Source: Proteobacteria bacterium UBA2133 (lineage in GTDB: Bacteria; Pseudomonadota; Gammaproteobacteria; Arenicellales; UBA868). From it: a DNA stretch of 25,824 nucleotides. The position numbers and the translations under genes were made by a program. This document shows, one piece after another, positions 1 to 6,426 of this stretch. The DNA lies in the NCBI GenBank assembly GCA_002327725.1, contig DCXP01000078.1, positions 53,008-78,831 of the forward strand. Direction: 5' to 3'. Below the pieces are notes generated by a model. The model did not search any database. It was not told the DNA's origin and saw only the letters and a program-made list of their open reading frames with translations. Positions within the stretch are counted from its first letter, which is position 1, and every line of letters starts with the position of its first letter.

Positions 1-58
1 CTCAGGCTGGCCGGAAGAAGATGGAATGTCTGCACGGCCCTTCCCTGTCTTTTGTTTG

Positions 59-1456
59 TTAGGCCAGATTGAACGTCTCGACCATTTGCCGGTACGATGC
101 CGATGCTCTTTCCATAAGGGGATGCACGCCATCATGAACAACATGTTTTCCTCCGACAACCACGTTTTGCACGGGGTTGTCTGGCCCGGAAAAGATCCAG
201 GTGTCCAGAATCTGATCCGGCGTACGTCCGGAAAATTCGGTGTGATCGGACGCGATCTCAACCAGATCACCTCTCGCTCCGGGCTGAAGTCCGCAGACAT
301 GCTCGCCCTGGGCACGGTTTCCGCCAGTGATCGCTGCGGTAGCCAGTGCACGGCCGTTGCTCCCGGCGCCATCCGGCACCAGCACCGTCCGCCTCTGCAG
401 ACTGAGGCGCTGACTGTATTCGAGCAGCCGGAGCTCCTCAGCAGGAGAGGTGCACACCTGACTGTCCGACCCGATCCCAAAACAGCCCTCGCTCGCCATC
501 AGTTCTGACGCGGGGAAGATGCCGTCTCCAAGGTTTGCCTCCGTAGTAGGGCAAAGCCCTACGGTGACTCCGCTCTTCGCGAGCAGCACTTGCTCATCGG
601 GGTCAACATGGGTCGCGTGAATCAGACACCAACGATCCGTGACCTCGCATTGATCGTACAGCCAGGCGACCGGCCTTGCCCTATTAACGGCCAGGCAGTC
701 GTTGACTTCGCGCATCTGTTCAGCCACGTGGATATGGACCGGGGCGTTGTCGAGCAGTTCCCCTGCGTCCTCGATCACGGCGCAGATATCCTTCGGAGAA
801 ACGGCGCGCAGCGAATGGGCGGCAAAACCGAGTGATCGGTCGGGATCCTGAGCGCACAGCGAATGGCAGCCCTCGAGCAGTTTGAGATAGTCATCCGGGC
901 TATTACTGAAGCGACGCTGGGCATGCTGCACAGGCTCATCCCTGAAACCGCCTCGACAGTAGAGAACGGGAAGCAGGGTGATCGCAATACCGGCCTCGGA
1001 GGCGGCACCAAGAAGCCGTGCAGACATCTCGCTGCGGTCAAAATAGGGTGTGCCATCAGGCTGATGATGCAGGTAGTGGAACTCGGCTACGGACGTATAT
1101 CCTTTTTGCAGCATGTCGATATAGAGATACCGGGCGATCACCTGCAGCTGTTGTGGATCCAGCATGGCGTTGGTGCGATACATCAGTTCGCGCCACCCCC
1201 AGAAGTCATCCTGCCCCGAAACTCGATGCTCGGTTAATCCAGCAATGGCCTTCTGATGGGCATGGGAGTGCAGATTGGGTATGCCGGCAATGACGACCCC
1301 ATCAAGACAAAGATCGACCGCCGAGGCCGTATCTTGACGAACGCTTTGAATTCGGCCGGATGCGTCAAATTCAACCACGCAATTGTTCTGCCAGCCCGAT
1401 GCGGTCAGCGCGGTTGCACAACGGACAGTGGTCAGACGGGAACCCAAAGTGCGCAT
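59..1456 (-). CDS. hutF: Formimidoylglutamate deiminase (HutF)
   Basis: Amidohydrolase-superfamily enzyme that hydrolyses N-formimino-L-glutamate to N-formyl-glutamate and ammonia in the five-step histidine degradation route. Seen: metal-binding HxH (His63, His65 in NLHSHAHQ), the family block MLQKGYTSVAEFHYLHH near 115-131, His214 in AHSLRAVS, HIHVAEQ (His243, Glu246), WCLIHATHV, LCPTTEANLGDG and the strand-8 Asp331 in GIGSDSQ. An ATG at 1486 lies upstream in frame, but the ATG at 1456 has AGGAAG four bases before it and gives the usual length of about 465 residues, so I chose 1456. Odd: two normally conserved positions seem changed, HSHAF to HSHAH and SDSH to SDSQ (comparison from memory). 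No hutH, hutU, hutI or hutG is in the window, so it is isolated from its pathway here. It is divergent from the plus-strand run that begins at 1730. Confidence 0.92.
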   Translation of the reverse strand: MRTLGSRLTTVRCATALTASGWQNNCVVEFDASGRIQSVRQDTASAVDLCLDGVVIAGIPNLHSHAHQKAIAGLTEHRVSGQDDFWGWRELMYRTNAMLDPQQLQVIARYLYIDMLQKGYTSVAEFHYLHHQPDGTPYFDRSEMSARLLGAASEAGIAITLLPVLYCRGGFRDEPVQHAQRRFSNSPDDYLKLLEGCHSLCAQDPDRSLGFAAHSLRAVSPKDICAVIEDAGELLDNAPVHIHVAEQMREVNDCLAVNRARPVAWLYDQCEVTDRWCLIHATHVDPDEQVLLAKSGVTVGLCPTTEANLGDGIFPASELMASEGCFGIGSDSQVCTSPAEELRLLEYSQRLSLQRRTVLVPDGAGSNGRALATAAITGGNRAQGEHVCGLQPGARGDLVEIASDHTEFSGRTPDQILDTWIFSGPDNPVQNVVVGGKHVVHDGVHPLMERASASYRQMVETFNLA

Positions 1457-1467
1457 AAACTTCCTGG

Positions 1468-1495
1468 TTGATTGTTTTGTGATCACGCCTATACT
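1468..1495 (+). promoter_or_regulatory. Candidate sigma-70 promoter for the plus-strand run
   Basis: TTGATT (1468-1473), a 16-base spacer and TATACT (1490-1495) form a reasonable sigma-70 promoter pointing towards the dioxygenase at 1730. It lies just upstream of the divergent hutF start and would leave a leader of about 230 bases. In that leader I see only a short hairpin (ACGGTG/CACCGT, 1668-1683) and tiny open frames, and no recognisable gene. This is by-eye matching only. Confidence 0.35.
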
Positions 1496-1729
1496 GATGC
1501 GGTTCCCGTCGGTGCGCGCCGCTCAAGAACATCTGCACACGGTGGCGCCTGCCCCCCACGATACGACAGGCAGCGCTTTCAGAGCAGAAGAATAAATGAC
1601 ACAGGTTTTTCAGACAATCATGCGGGAAACGCAAAGTCCATGACTGGGGGCAATGATAAGGTGGACGACGGTGTTTCCACCGTGCTTTCAGCCCATTATC
1701 CGACGCTGGCCTGAAAACGTGACCGGTTT

Positions 1730-2557
1730 ATGAACAGCAAGAAACCCGGCCGTCTGCCGGATGAAGTGGTTGAGGCCTTCGATAAAGACGGGGTGGTGGT
1801 GCTTCGGGATATTTTCACGCCCTGGGTCGACGGTGTGCGCGCCGCCATTGAAGAGAACAAGCAAAAGCCAAGCTGGCGCGAGCGCACCTATCGCCCGGAC
1901 GAAGGAGATGGATGCGAATTCTTCCAGGATTACTGTGTCTGGCCGGATTTTGCGGGATACCGCGCCCTGGTGGTGGAGTCGCCTATGGCCCGGTTCGCAG
2001 CCCAATTGATGCGTTCTGCAACGGCCCGCATGTTTCATGATCATATTCTTGTCAAGGAGCCCGGCAACACTGTGGAAACGCCCTGGCATCAGGATCAGCC
2101 CTACTACATTGTTGACGGCGCCCAGTCGGTCAGTTTCTGGGTGCCCGTTGATCCGGTACCTCGCGAGCGTAGTGTCGAGTATGTTGTGGGTTCTCACCAG
2201 TGGGGTAGAGATTTCAAGCCCATGCGCTTTGACGGTACTGATCTGTACTCGCTGGATTCATTCGACACCGTCCCGGACATCGAAACCGACCGCGAAGGCC
2301 TGGATATCCGGAGCTGGTCAACCCAGCCCGGTGATGCCATCGCATTCCACTTCAAAACGCTGCATGGTGCAGCCGCAAATCCGTCGAGCCAGCGCCGGAG
2401 AGTTGTTGCAGTCCGGTGGGTCGGCGACGATGCCCGGTTTGTTGCCAGGCCGGGAAAGACATCACCCTTTTTCCCGGATCTGAACTATGAAGATGGGGCG
2501 CCGTTTGGCGGAGATCAGTTCCCGGTCCTTTGCCCGCGAAGCCAAAGTGCTGATTAA
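1730..2557 (+). CDS. Phytanoyl-CoA dioxygenase (PhyH) family Fe(II)/2-oxoglutarate oxygenase
   Basis: A 275-residue cytosolic non-haem iron oxygenase; the family couples 2-oxoglutarate decarboxylation to hydroxylation of a small substrate. Seen: the facial triad His120-x-Asp122 (TPWHQDQPYY) and His212 (TLHGAAAN), with Arg222-224 placed to bind the 2-oxoglutarate carboxylate. The N-terminal motif DGVVVLRDIF (20-29) is typical of PhyH. An in-frame stop at 1712-1714 fixes the start at or after the ATG at 1730; no strong ribosome site is visible. It is the first gene of a long plus-strand run and is followed by a flavin amine oxidase after 67 bases. The substrate cannot be read from the sequence. 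PhyH members include 2-aminoethylphosphonate hydroxylase (PhnY*), an interesting possibility because phnWAY lies downstream, but ectoine hydroxylase-like or other specificities are equally open. Confidence 0.85.
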   Translation: MNSKKPGRLPDEVVEAFDKDGVVVLRDIFTPWVDGVRAAIEENKQKPSWRERTYRPDEGDGCEFFQDYCVWPDFAGYRALVVESPMARFAAQLMRSATARMFHDHILVKEPGNTVETPWHQDQPYYIVDGAQSVSFWVPVDPVPRERSVEYVVGSHQWGRDFKPMRFDGTDLYSLDSFDTVPDIETDREGLDIRSWSTQPGDAIAFHFKTLHGAAANPSSQRRRVVAVRWVGDDARFVARPGKTSPFFPDLNYEDGAPFGGDQFPVLCPRSQSAD

Positions 2558-2598
2558 GCGTGCCGCGGCGTCGCCTCTGCCCTGATCCAGGAGGCCCT

Positions 2599-2628
2599 GT
2601 GGCAGACCCGTCTCACAAAGACCCATGA
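2599..2628 (+). other. Possible nine-codon leader ORF upstream of the amine oxidase
   Basis: AGGAGG at 2589-2594 lies four bases before a GTG (2599) that opens nine codons (MADPSHKDP), and its TGA overlaps the ATG of the amine oxidase as ATGA. The best ribosome site in the gap therefore serves this short frame rather than the gene, which has none close by. It could be a coupling peptide, the frameshifted remains of the original amino terminus, or chance. Confidence 0.2.
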
Positions 2629-3878
2629 GCGCCTTCGTCGATGTGGTCGTGATTGGTGCCGGGGCCGCGGGCCTGGCTTCAGTACAGGCCCTGACTGCCG
2701 GAGGACTCACGTCGGTAGTGCTGGAAGCGGACAGCCACGTCGGCGGCCGGGCCTACACAGAGATCATGCCCGACGGCACGCCTTTTGATCTGGGCTGTCA
2801 CTGGATGCATTCGGCCAGCCTGAACCCTTTTGTCGAAACCGCCGATGCGCTTGGTGTGCGGTACCAGCGACGGGAAGGTTATGGACTTTCCGCTTTTTAT
2901 CGGAATGATCGCTGGCTCAATGATGCCGAGGTCGCGGCTGGGTTTCAGGCCATGGAAGCGCGTGAAGCAGCCGTTGCCGCAGCGTGGTCACAAGGTCGGG
3001 ACCAGTCGGTTCTGGATACGGTTGAGCGGGAAGACCCCTGGACAGAATATCTCGATTATTTCGATACGCTCAACACATCATCGGATGTGGATCAGATCTC
3101 GATCGGGGACCTTATCAGTTACCACGACACCGAAGAGAACTGGCCCGTCGTCGACGGCTATGGCACTTTGGTCAGTCGATGGGGGGCACATGTTCCCGTT
3201 TCGCTGAACACAGCGGCGACGGCGGTGAGTTGGGGTCAGTCAGGCGTCACCGTGGAAACAGCCAGGGGACAGATTCAGGCGAAGTGTGCGGTGATTACGG
3301 TATCGACAGGTGTATTGAGTTCGAGCGACATCCGCTTCGTGCCCGAACTGCCGCCAGAAAAACAGGCGGCCATCGCGGCCTTGCCGTTGGGTAACTACAA
3401 CCGCATTCGTCTGGAAATCGATCGACATGTGTTCCCCGATGACCTTGCCGAGCGTGTTGTGGTCGAACGGCCAGGATATCCGCCCATGCAGATCAGTCTC
3501 GGTGCTTATGGGTTTAACTGCGCCATCGGGCATGTTGCGGGCAGATATGCCGACTGGCTTGAGCAGGCCGGTACGGCTGCGTCCCGGGAAACCGTGATCG
3601 AGGCCTTGTGCCATGTTTTCGGGAACGATTTGCGTGCCGAAGTGAAATCGGACCGCCAGTCCGCCTGGCGGGGGAATTCGTTTATTCGAGGTGCCTATTC
3701 GACCAGTGCTCCGGGGCAGTTTCATCAGCGCTCCATGCTGGCACAACCCGTGGCGGACAGACTCTTCTTTTGCGGAGAGGCCACCTCCACCGATCATTTC
3801 TGTACCTGCCATGGCGCCCGGATAACCGGTGAACGGGTGGCGAGGGAGATCCAGTTGGTCCTTGTCGACAAGCCGTAG
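2625..3878 (+). CDS. Flavin-containing amine oxidase (monoamine/polyamine oxidase family)
   Basis: A 417-residue FAD enzyme of the amino-oxidase family (PF01593 type), expected to oxidise a primary, secondary or polyamine to an imine or aldehyde with release of ammonia or amine and peroxide. Seen: the dinucleotide-binding start VVVIGAGAAGLASV (7-20), the ribose-binding acid in VVLEAD (34), GGRAYT (40-45), and the C-terminal FAD-contact block FFCGEATS near 380 followed by HGARITGERVA. There is no signal peptide, so it is cytosolic. It is clearly related to the minus-strand gene at 14299-15651: both share HWM near residue 65-90, a VSL segment before the middle strand, and SxGVL. It lies between a PhyH dioxygenase and a membrane protein in one run. 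Substrate unknown; polyamines or N-alkyl amines fit the context. Confidence 0.85.
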   Translation: MSAFVDVVVIGAGAAGLASVQALTAGGLTSVVLEADSHVGGRAYTEIMPDGTPFDLGCHWMHSASLNPFVETADALGVRYQRREGYGLSAFYRNDRWLNDAEVAAGFQAMEAREAAVAAAWSQGRDQSVLDTVEREDPWTEYLDYFDTLNTSSDVDQISIGDLISYHDTEENWPVVDGYGTLVSRWGAHVPVSLNTAATAVSWGQSGVTVETARGQIQAKCAVITVSTGVLSSSDIRFVPELPPEKQAAIAALPLGNYNRIRLEIDRHVFPDDLAERVVVERPGYPPMQISLGAYGFNCAIGHVAGRYADWLEQAGTAASRETVIEALCHVFGNDLRAEVKSDRQSAWRGNSFIRGAYSTSAPGQFHQRSMLAQPVADRLFFCGEATSTDHFCTCHGARITGERVAREIQLVLVDKP

Positions 3879-3919
3879 CGGATCGTGGCGTTTTCTTTCT
3901 GGCCAATGAGTGAAAACGT

Positions 3920-4603
3920 GTGCGCTTAGCCACCTGGCGGCGGTTGCTGCGCCCGGCCCACAGTGTTCCCCGGACACTCTGGAGTGCTGATACTCCGCTT
4001 ACGTTTACACCGCGGTGGCCGACGGTTGCAGCGCTGTTCACGGGTCTCTGGCTGTTCGGGACGGGAGAGGCCATGTTCATCGCGTCGGGTCTGGGTGTCA
4101 GCCCGTGGACAGTTCTCGCACAGGGAATCTCGGTGCAGTTGGGCTGGAGTGTCGGCTTTGCGACTTTTGTCGTCAGCGTCTCGGTGCTGTTGTTGTGGAT
4201 ACCCCTAAAGGAAGTCCCAGGGTTTGGCACGCTTTCCAATGCGGTTCTGGTCGCTGTCGCCATCGATGTCATGACGCCATTACTGACAATCCCGGATGGT
4301 TCCGCAATACGGTATCTGCAGCTGGTGGTGGGGGTGATGCTGATCGGCGCCGGTAGCGGGCTTTATCTCACCGCCAATCTTGGTCCGGGGCCTCGGGATG
4401 GTTTGATGACAGGATTGCAACGCCTGACAGCTAGGCCGATCGGCTGGGTAAGGGCGGGGCTGGAGCTGACGGTGTTATGTGTGGGATGGTTATTGGGTGG
4501 AACAGTGGGTCTTGGCACTGTGGTTTTTGCCCTGGGGGTGGGATACGCCGTAGCGCTCTCATTGTCTGTCGTTAAGCAGTTCGGGCGCGGTCAGGCATCT
4601 TGA
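3920..4603 (+). CDS. YczE/YyaS-type integral membrane protein
   Basis: A 227-residue polytopic membrane protein with a GTG start at 3920. About five hydrophobic spans are visible (roughly 33-55, 78-94, 102-121, 131-154, 175-216). Signature segments match the YczE/YitT-like family: GLGVSPWTVLAQG after span 1 and LGPGPRDGLMTGLQRL after span 4. The family has no established biochemical role; members are often annotated simply as membrane proteins. It starts 41 bases after the amine oxidase and is the only membrane protein in the plus-strand run, so it may export or import a compound related to the pathway, but that is an inference. An ATG at 3906 is out of frame and ends quickly, so it is not the start. 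Confidence 0.75.
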   Translation: MRLATWRRLLRPAHSVPRTLWSADTPLTFTPRWPTVAALFTGLWLFGTGEAMFIASGLGVSPWTVLAQGISVQLGWSVGFATFVVSVSVLLLWIPLKEVPGFGTLSNAVLVAVAIDVMTPLLTIPDGSAIRYLQLVVGVMLIGAGSGLYLTANLGPGPRDGLMTGLQRLTARPIGWVRAGLELTVLCVGWLLGGTVGLGTVVFALGVGYAVALSLSVVKQFGRGQAS

Positions 4604-4832
4604 AGTACTTCTGGCAGCAGTTGATGAACGCCTGTGCGCGGCGCGTCTGGCGAAGGCCTGCCGGGATCTGCTGAACTCCGATTACGCCGGCCATCGCCTG
4701 ACCTTTCAGTTGTTTGCGCAGTCGCCGCCTTTTGCGCACCTGGGTGCGGTTTACCGCAACTTCGACTGTGAAAATTCGCTCGATTTTGTTAGACGCTCGG
4801 CGGATTTGTCTGATAGGGTAACCTCTGCCTGA
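4554..4832 (+). other. Unidentified coding-like stretch without a start codon
   Basis: The 319 bases between the YczE gene and the RidA gene hold an open frame that reaches the TGA at 4830-4832 (78 codons from 4599) and has GC-rich, coding-like third positions. It contains peptide segments such as LLAAVDERLCAARLAKACRD and HRLTFQLFAQSPPFAHL. The upstream stop is at 4551-4553 and there is no ATG, GTG or TTG before residue 45, so it is either a 5'-truncated remnant or chance. I do not recognise the family. Bases 4833-4908 contain only the hairpin listed separately. Confidence 0.25.
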
Positions 4833-4874
4833 GGCATTATCGACACCCGGAATAAAACCGAAGAGGGTCCTGTG

Positions 4875-4891
4875 CCGGCTCGCTGAGCCGG
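4875..4891 (+). repeat. Perfect 7-bp hairpin upstream of the RidA gene
   Basis: CCGGCTC (4875-4881) and GAGCCGG (4885-4891) form a perfect stem with a three-base loop. No T tract follows, so it is a poor intrinsic terminator. It sits 18 bases before the AAGGAGG ribosome site (4909-4915) and could be an mRNA-stability or processing element. Confidence 0.4.
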
Positions 4892-4922
4892 GATAGACGG
4901 TATATAAGAAGGAGGAATTGAC

Positions 4923-5162
4923 ATGATTCATGAGCGCATTCGGCCGTTCAACACCCGGGAAACCTATCCTGAGCAGAATCTCGATAATGATCTTTGCCAG
5001 GCGGTGGTTGCCCGGGGTACCTGGGTGTTTCTGCGCGGCCAGGTTGCCCAGGATCTGGATACCCGGGAATCCCTGCACATCGGCGATCCCTCGGCACAAA
5101 CCGCCAAGGCGAGACCGGAGTGGGTCGCGGAGATAGAAGTTACCGCGGTAATTCCCGAGTGA
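4923..5162 (+). pseudogene. RidA/YjgF-family gene with an internal in-frame deletion
   Basis: A 79-codon frame with an excellent ribosome site (AAGGAGG, seven bases before ATG). Residues 1-62 match the amino half of a RidA (reactive imine/enamine deaminase) subfamily (MIHERIRPFNTRETYPEQ, DNDLCQAVVARG, FLRGQ, QDLDT, GDPSAQ). Residues 64-79 match the extreme carboxyl end of the same subfamily (ARPEWVAEIEVTAVIPE). Normal length is about 130 residues, so some 50 residues are missing at the join near 5103-5114. The lost part includes the segment that carries the catalytic arginine in RidA (Arg105 of E. coli RidA) and the central helix of the fold. The frame stays open, so a small protein may be made, but it should lack deaminase activity. 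The gene lies ten bases before a PhyH dioxygenase. A deletion in the assembly is the main alternative. Confidence 0.75.
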
Positions 5163-5172
5163 GGTAAGAGAC

Positions 5173-6051
5173 ATGTTGAGCGAGACACAGATATCGGAAT
5201 TCAGAACCCGGGGCTATCTGGTGTTGCGGAACCTCGTGCCGGACGCGGTCCGCAACGGCCTGCTTGCACAGTTGGATCAGTGGGTGCAGGAGAGCCGTGC
5301 GCATGATGCCAATTACGGTTTTGACACGCCCGATGGCAAGGCACGGTTCGACCTGGCGCAGGGGCACAGTGCAGCCAACCCGCGCCTGCGCCGGGTGGCA
5401 AACCCGGTGGACATCTCGGAGGTCTATCAGACCTTGTTATTCGAAGGTGATCTTCCTGAGGCGCTCGCAGATCTCATTGGCCCCAACGTCTTTTTTCATC
5501 ACTGCAAACTGAACAACAAGTTTCCCGGCGCCGATACCCGGGTGGAGTATCACGCCGACCATCCCTTCGATCCGCACACCAATGATGACGGCGTTACCCT
5601 GCTGCTGCTGCTCGACGACATGGACGAGGGTAACGGCTGCGCGCGTCTGGTGCCGGGATCACACCGCGAACGTTATTCCCATTTTCGCGATGGCAGGTTT
5701 ATCGGGTCGACTGACCCCACGCTTTTTGATGAGTTCGATGGCCGGGCGGACAGCCTTGTCGGCAAGGCCGGCGATGTCTGCCTGATGGATATCTGGACAG
5801 TGCATGGGGGCGGTCCCAATCAGTCCCAGGATCGGGACCGGCGGATGCTGATTGCCGACTACCGCGCCGCTGATGCCTTTGCCATTATGCCGCCCGTGGT
5901 TCGGTCCCGGTTTTACCGGCGGATCGTAGCGGGCAAGCCGACGCATGTTGCTCGGTTACGGGAAGGCACGATGGAGATTCTTGAGCCCTACCCGGATGAT
6001 TCTTTCTTTGGCCTTCAAGGGCAACAGGCGGCCGGCGAGACAATGCAGTGA
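5173..6051 (+). CDS. Second PhyH-family Fe(II)/2-oxoglutarate dioxygenase
   Basis: A 292-residue oxygenase with an intact facial triad: His127-x-Asp129 (YHADHPF) and His211 (TVHGGGPN), plus Arg221-224 for 2-oxoglutarate. The start region TRGYLVLRNLVPD (12-24) is the standard PhyH amino-terminal element, and GNGCARLVPGSH (153-164) is the typical strand after the iron site. It differs from the first PhyH protein over most of its length (different loops and C-terminus), so the two probably have different substrates rather than being a recent duplication. GAGGTAAG lies just before the ATG. It sits between the deleted RidA gene and the broken DUF1028 gene, and its stop overlaps the DUF1028 GTG as GTGA. 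It is intact although both neighbours are not. Substrate unknown. Confidence 0.85.
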   Translation: MLSETQISEFRTRGYLVLRNLVPDAVRNGLLAQLDQWVQESRAHDANYGFDTPDGKARFDLAQGHSAANPRLRRVANPVDISEVYQTLLFEGDLPEALADLIGPNVFFHHCKLNNKFPGADTRVEYHADHPFDPHTNDDGVTLLLLLDDMDEGNGCARLVPGSHRERYSHFRDGRFIGSTDPTLFDEFDGRADSLVGKAGDVCLMDIWTVHGGGPNQSQDRDRRMLIADYRAADAFAIMPPVVRSRFYRRIVAGKPTHVARLREGTMEILEPYPDDSFFGLQGQQAAGETMQ

Positions 6052-6426
6052 CCTTCTCGATTGTCGGCCTATGTGAGCGGACCGCAATGGCGGGAGTCGC
6101 GATCACGACCGCCAGTATCCATGAGGCCATCGCAGAATGTTACGGACCTTTCCATCGGCAATGAGATGCTCGATCTGATGGCGAAAAGCATTGATGCGCC
6201 GACAGCCCTGGCAGCGGTAGAGGAAGGCCCTACCCATTCTGCAGCGCTGCTGGTTGCCGGTGAAAACGCCTGGCCACTGGTTGATCTTCGGGTTGACGGG
6301 CCCGATGATCCGGTCGGCGACCTTCGCGATCTCTGGGTCCGCTACGAACCCCAGATGAATGATTATCTTGAGCGCGCACTCAACCCGGCGATAGCGCCGG
6401 CTTACGGGGTCCCCGGCGATCCGTGA
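6048..6426 (+). pseudogene. DUF1028-family gene broken by two deletions and a frameshift
   Basis: DUF1028 proteins (about 220-230 residues, Ntn-hydrolase-like, often beside RidA and ArgE-like genes) are represented here by three pieces. Piece 1 is GTG at 6048 to about 6119, reading MTFSIVGLCER then MAGVAITTASI. Piece 2 is in the +1 frame from about 6127 to 6219, reading SQNVTDLSIGNEMLDLM then LAAV. Piece 3 is 6220-6423, reading EEGPTHSAALLVAG, VDLRVDGPDDPVGDL, YEPQMNDYLERALNP and YGVPGD. About 15 residues are missing between pieces 1 and 2, with loss of frame, and roughly 90 between pieces 2 and 3. Read from 6048 the frame stops early (TGA about 6159). The piece 2-3 frame is open from a TTG at 6061, but its first residues are out-of-frame nonsense. 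It is almost certainly non-functional. The function of the family is unknown. Confidence 0.75.

Noticed and set aside
26..508. Open frame of 160 codons on the plus strand
   Set aside because: It is antisense to the well-supported hutF gene and its product has no recognisable family features.
1668..1683. ACGGTG/CACCGT hairpin before the first dioxygenase
   Set aside because: Short stem, no T tract and no overlap with a ribosome site or promoter, so no function can be assigned.
1498..1714. Three tiny open frames between hutF and the first dioxygenase
   Set aside because: 32, 15 and 24 codons with no ribosome sites or recognisable content.
4572..5174. Open frame of 200 codons on the minus strand covering the RidA region
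   Set aside because: The opposite strand carries RidA sequence with a strong ribosome site; the minus product is basic and featureless, as expected from an antisense frame in GC-rich DNA.
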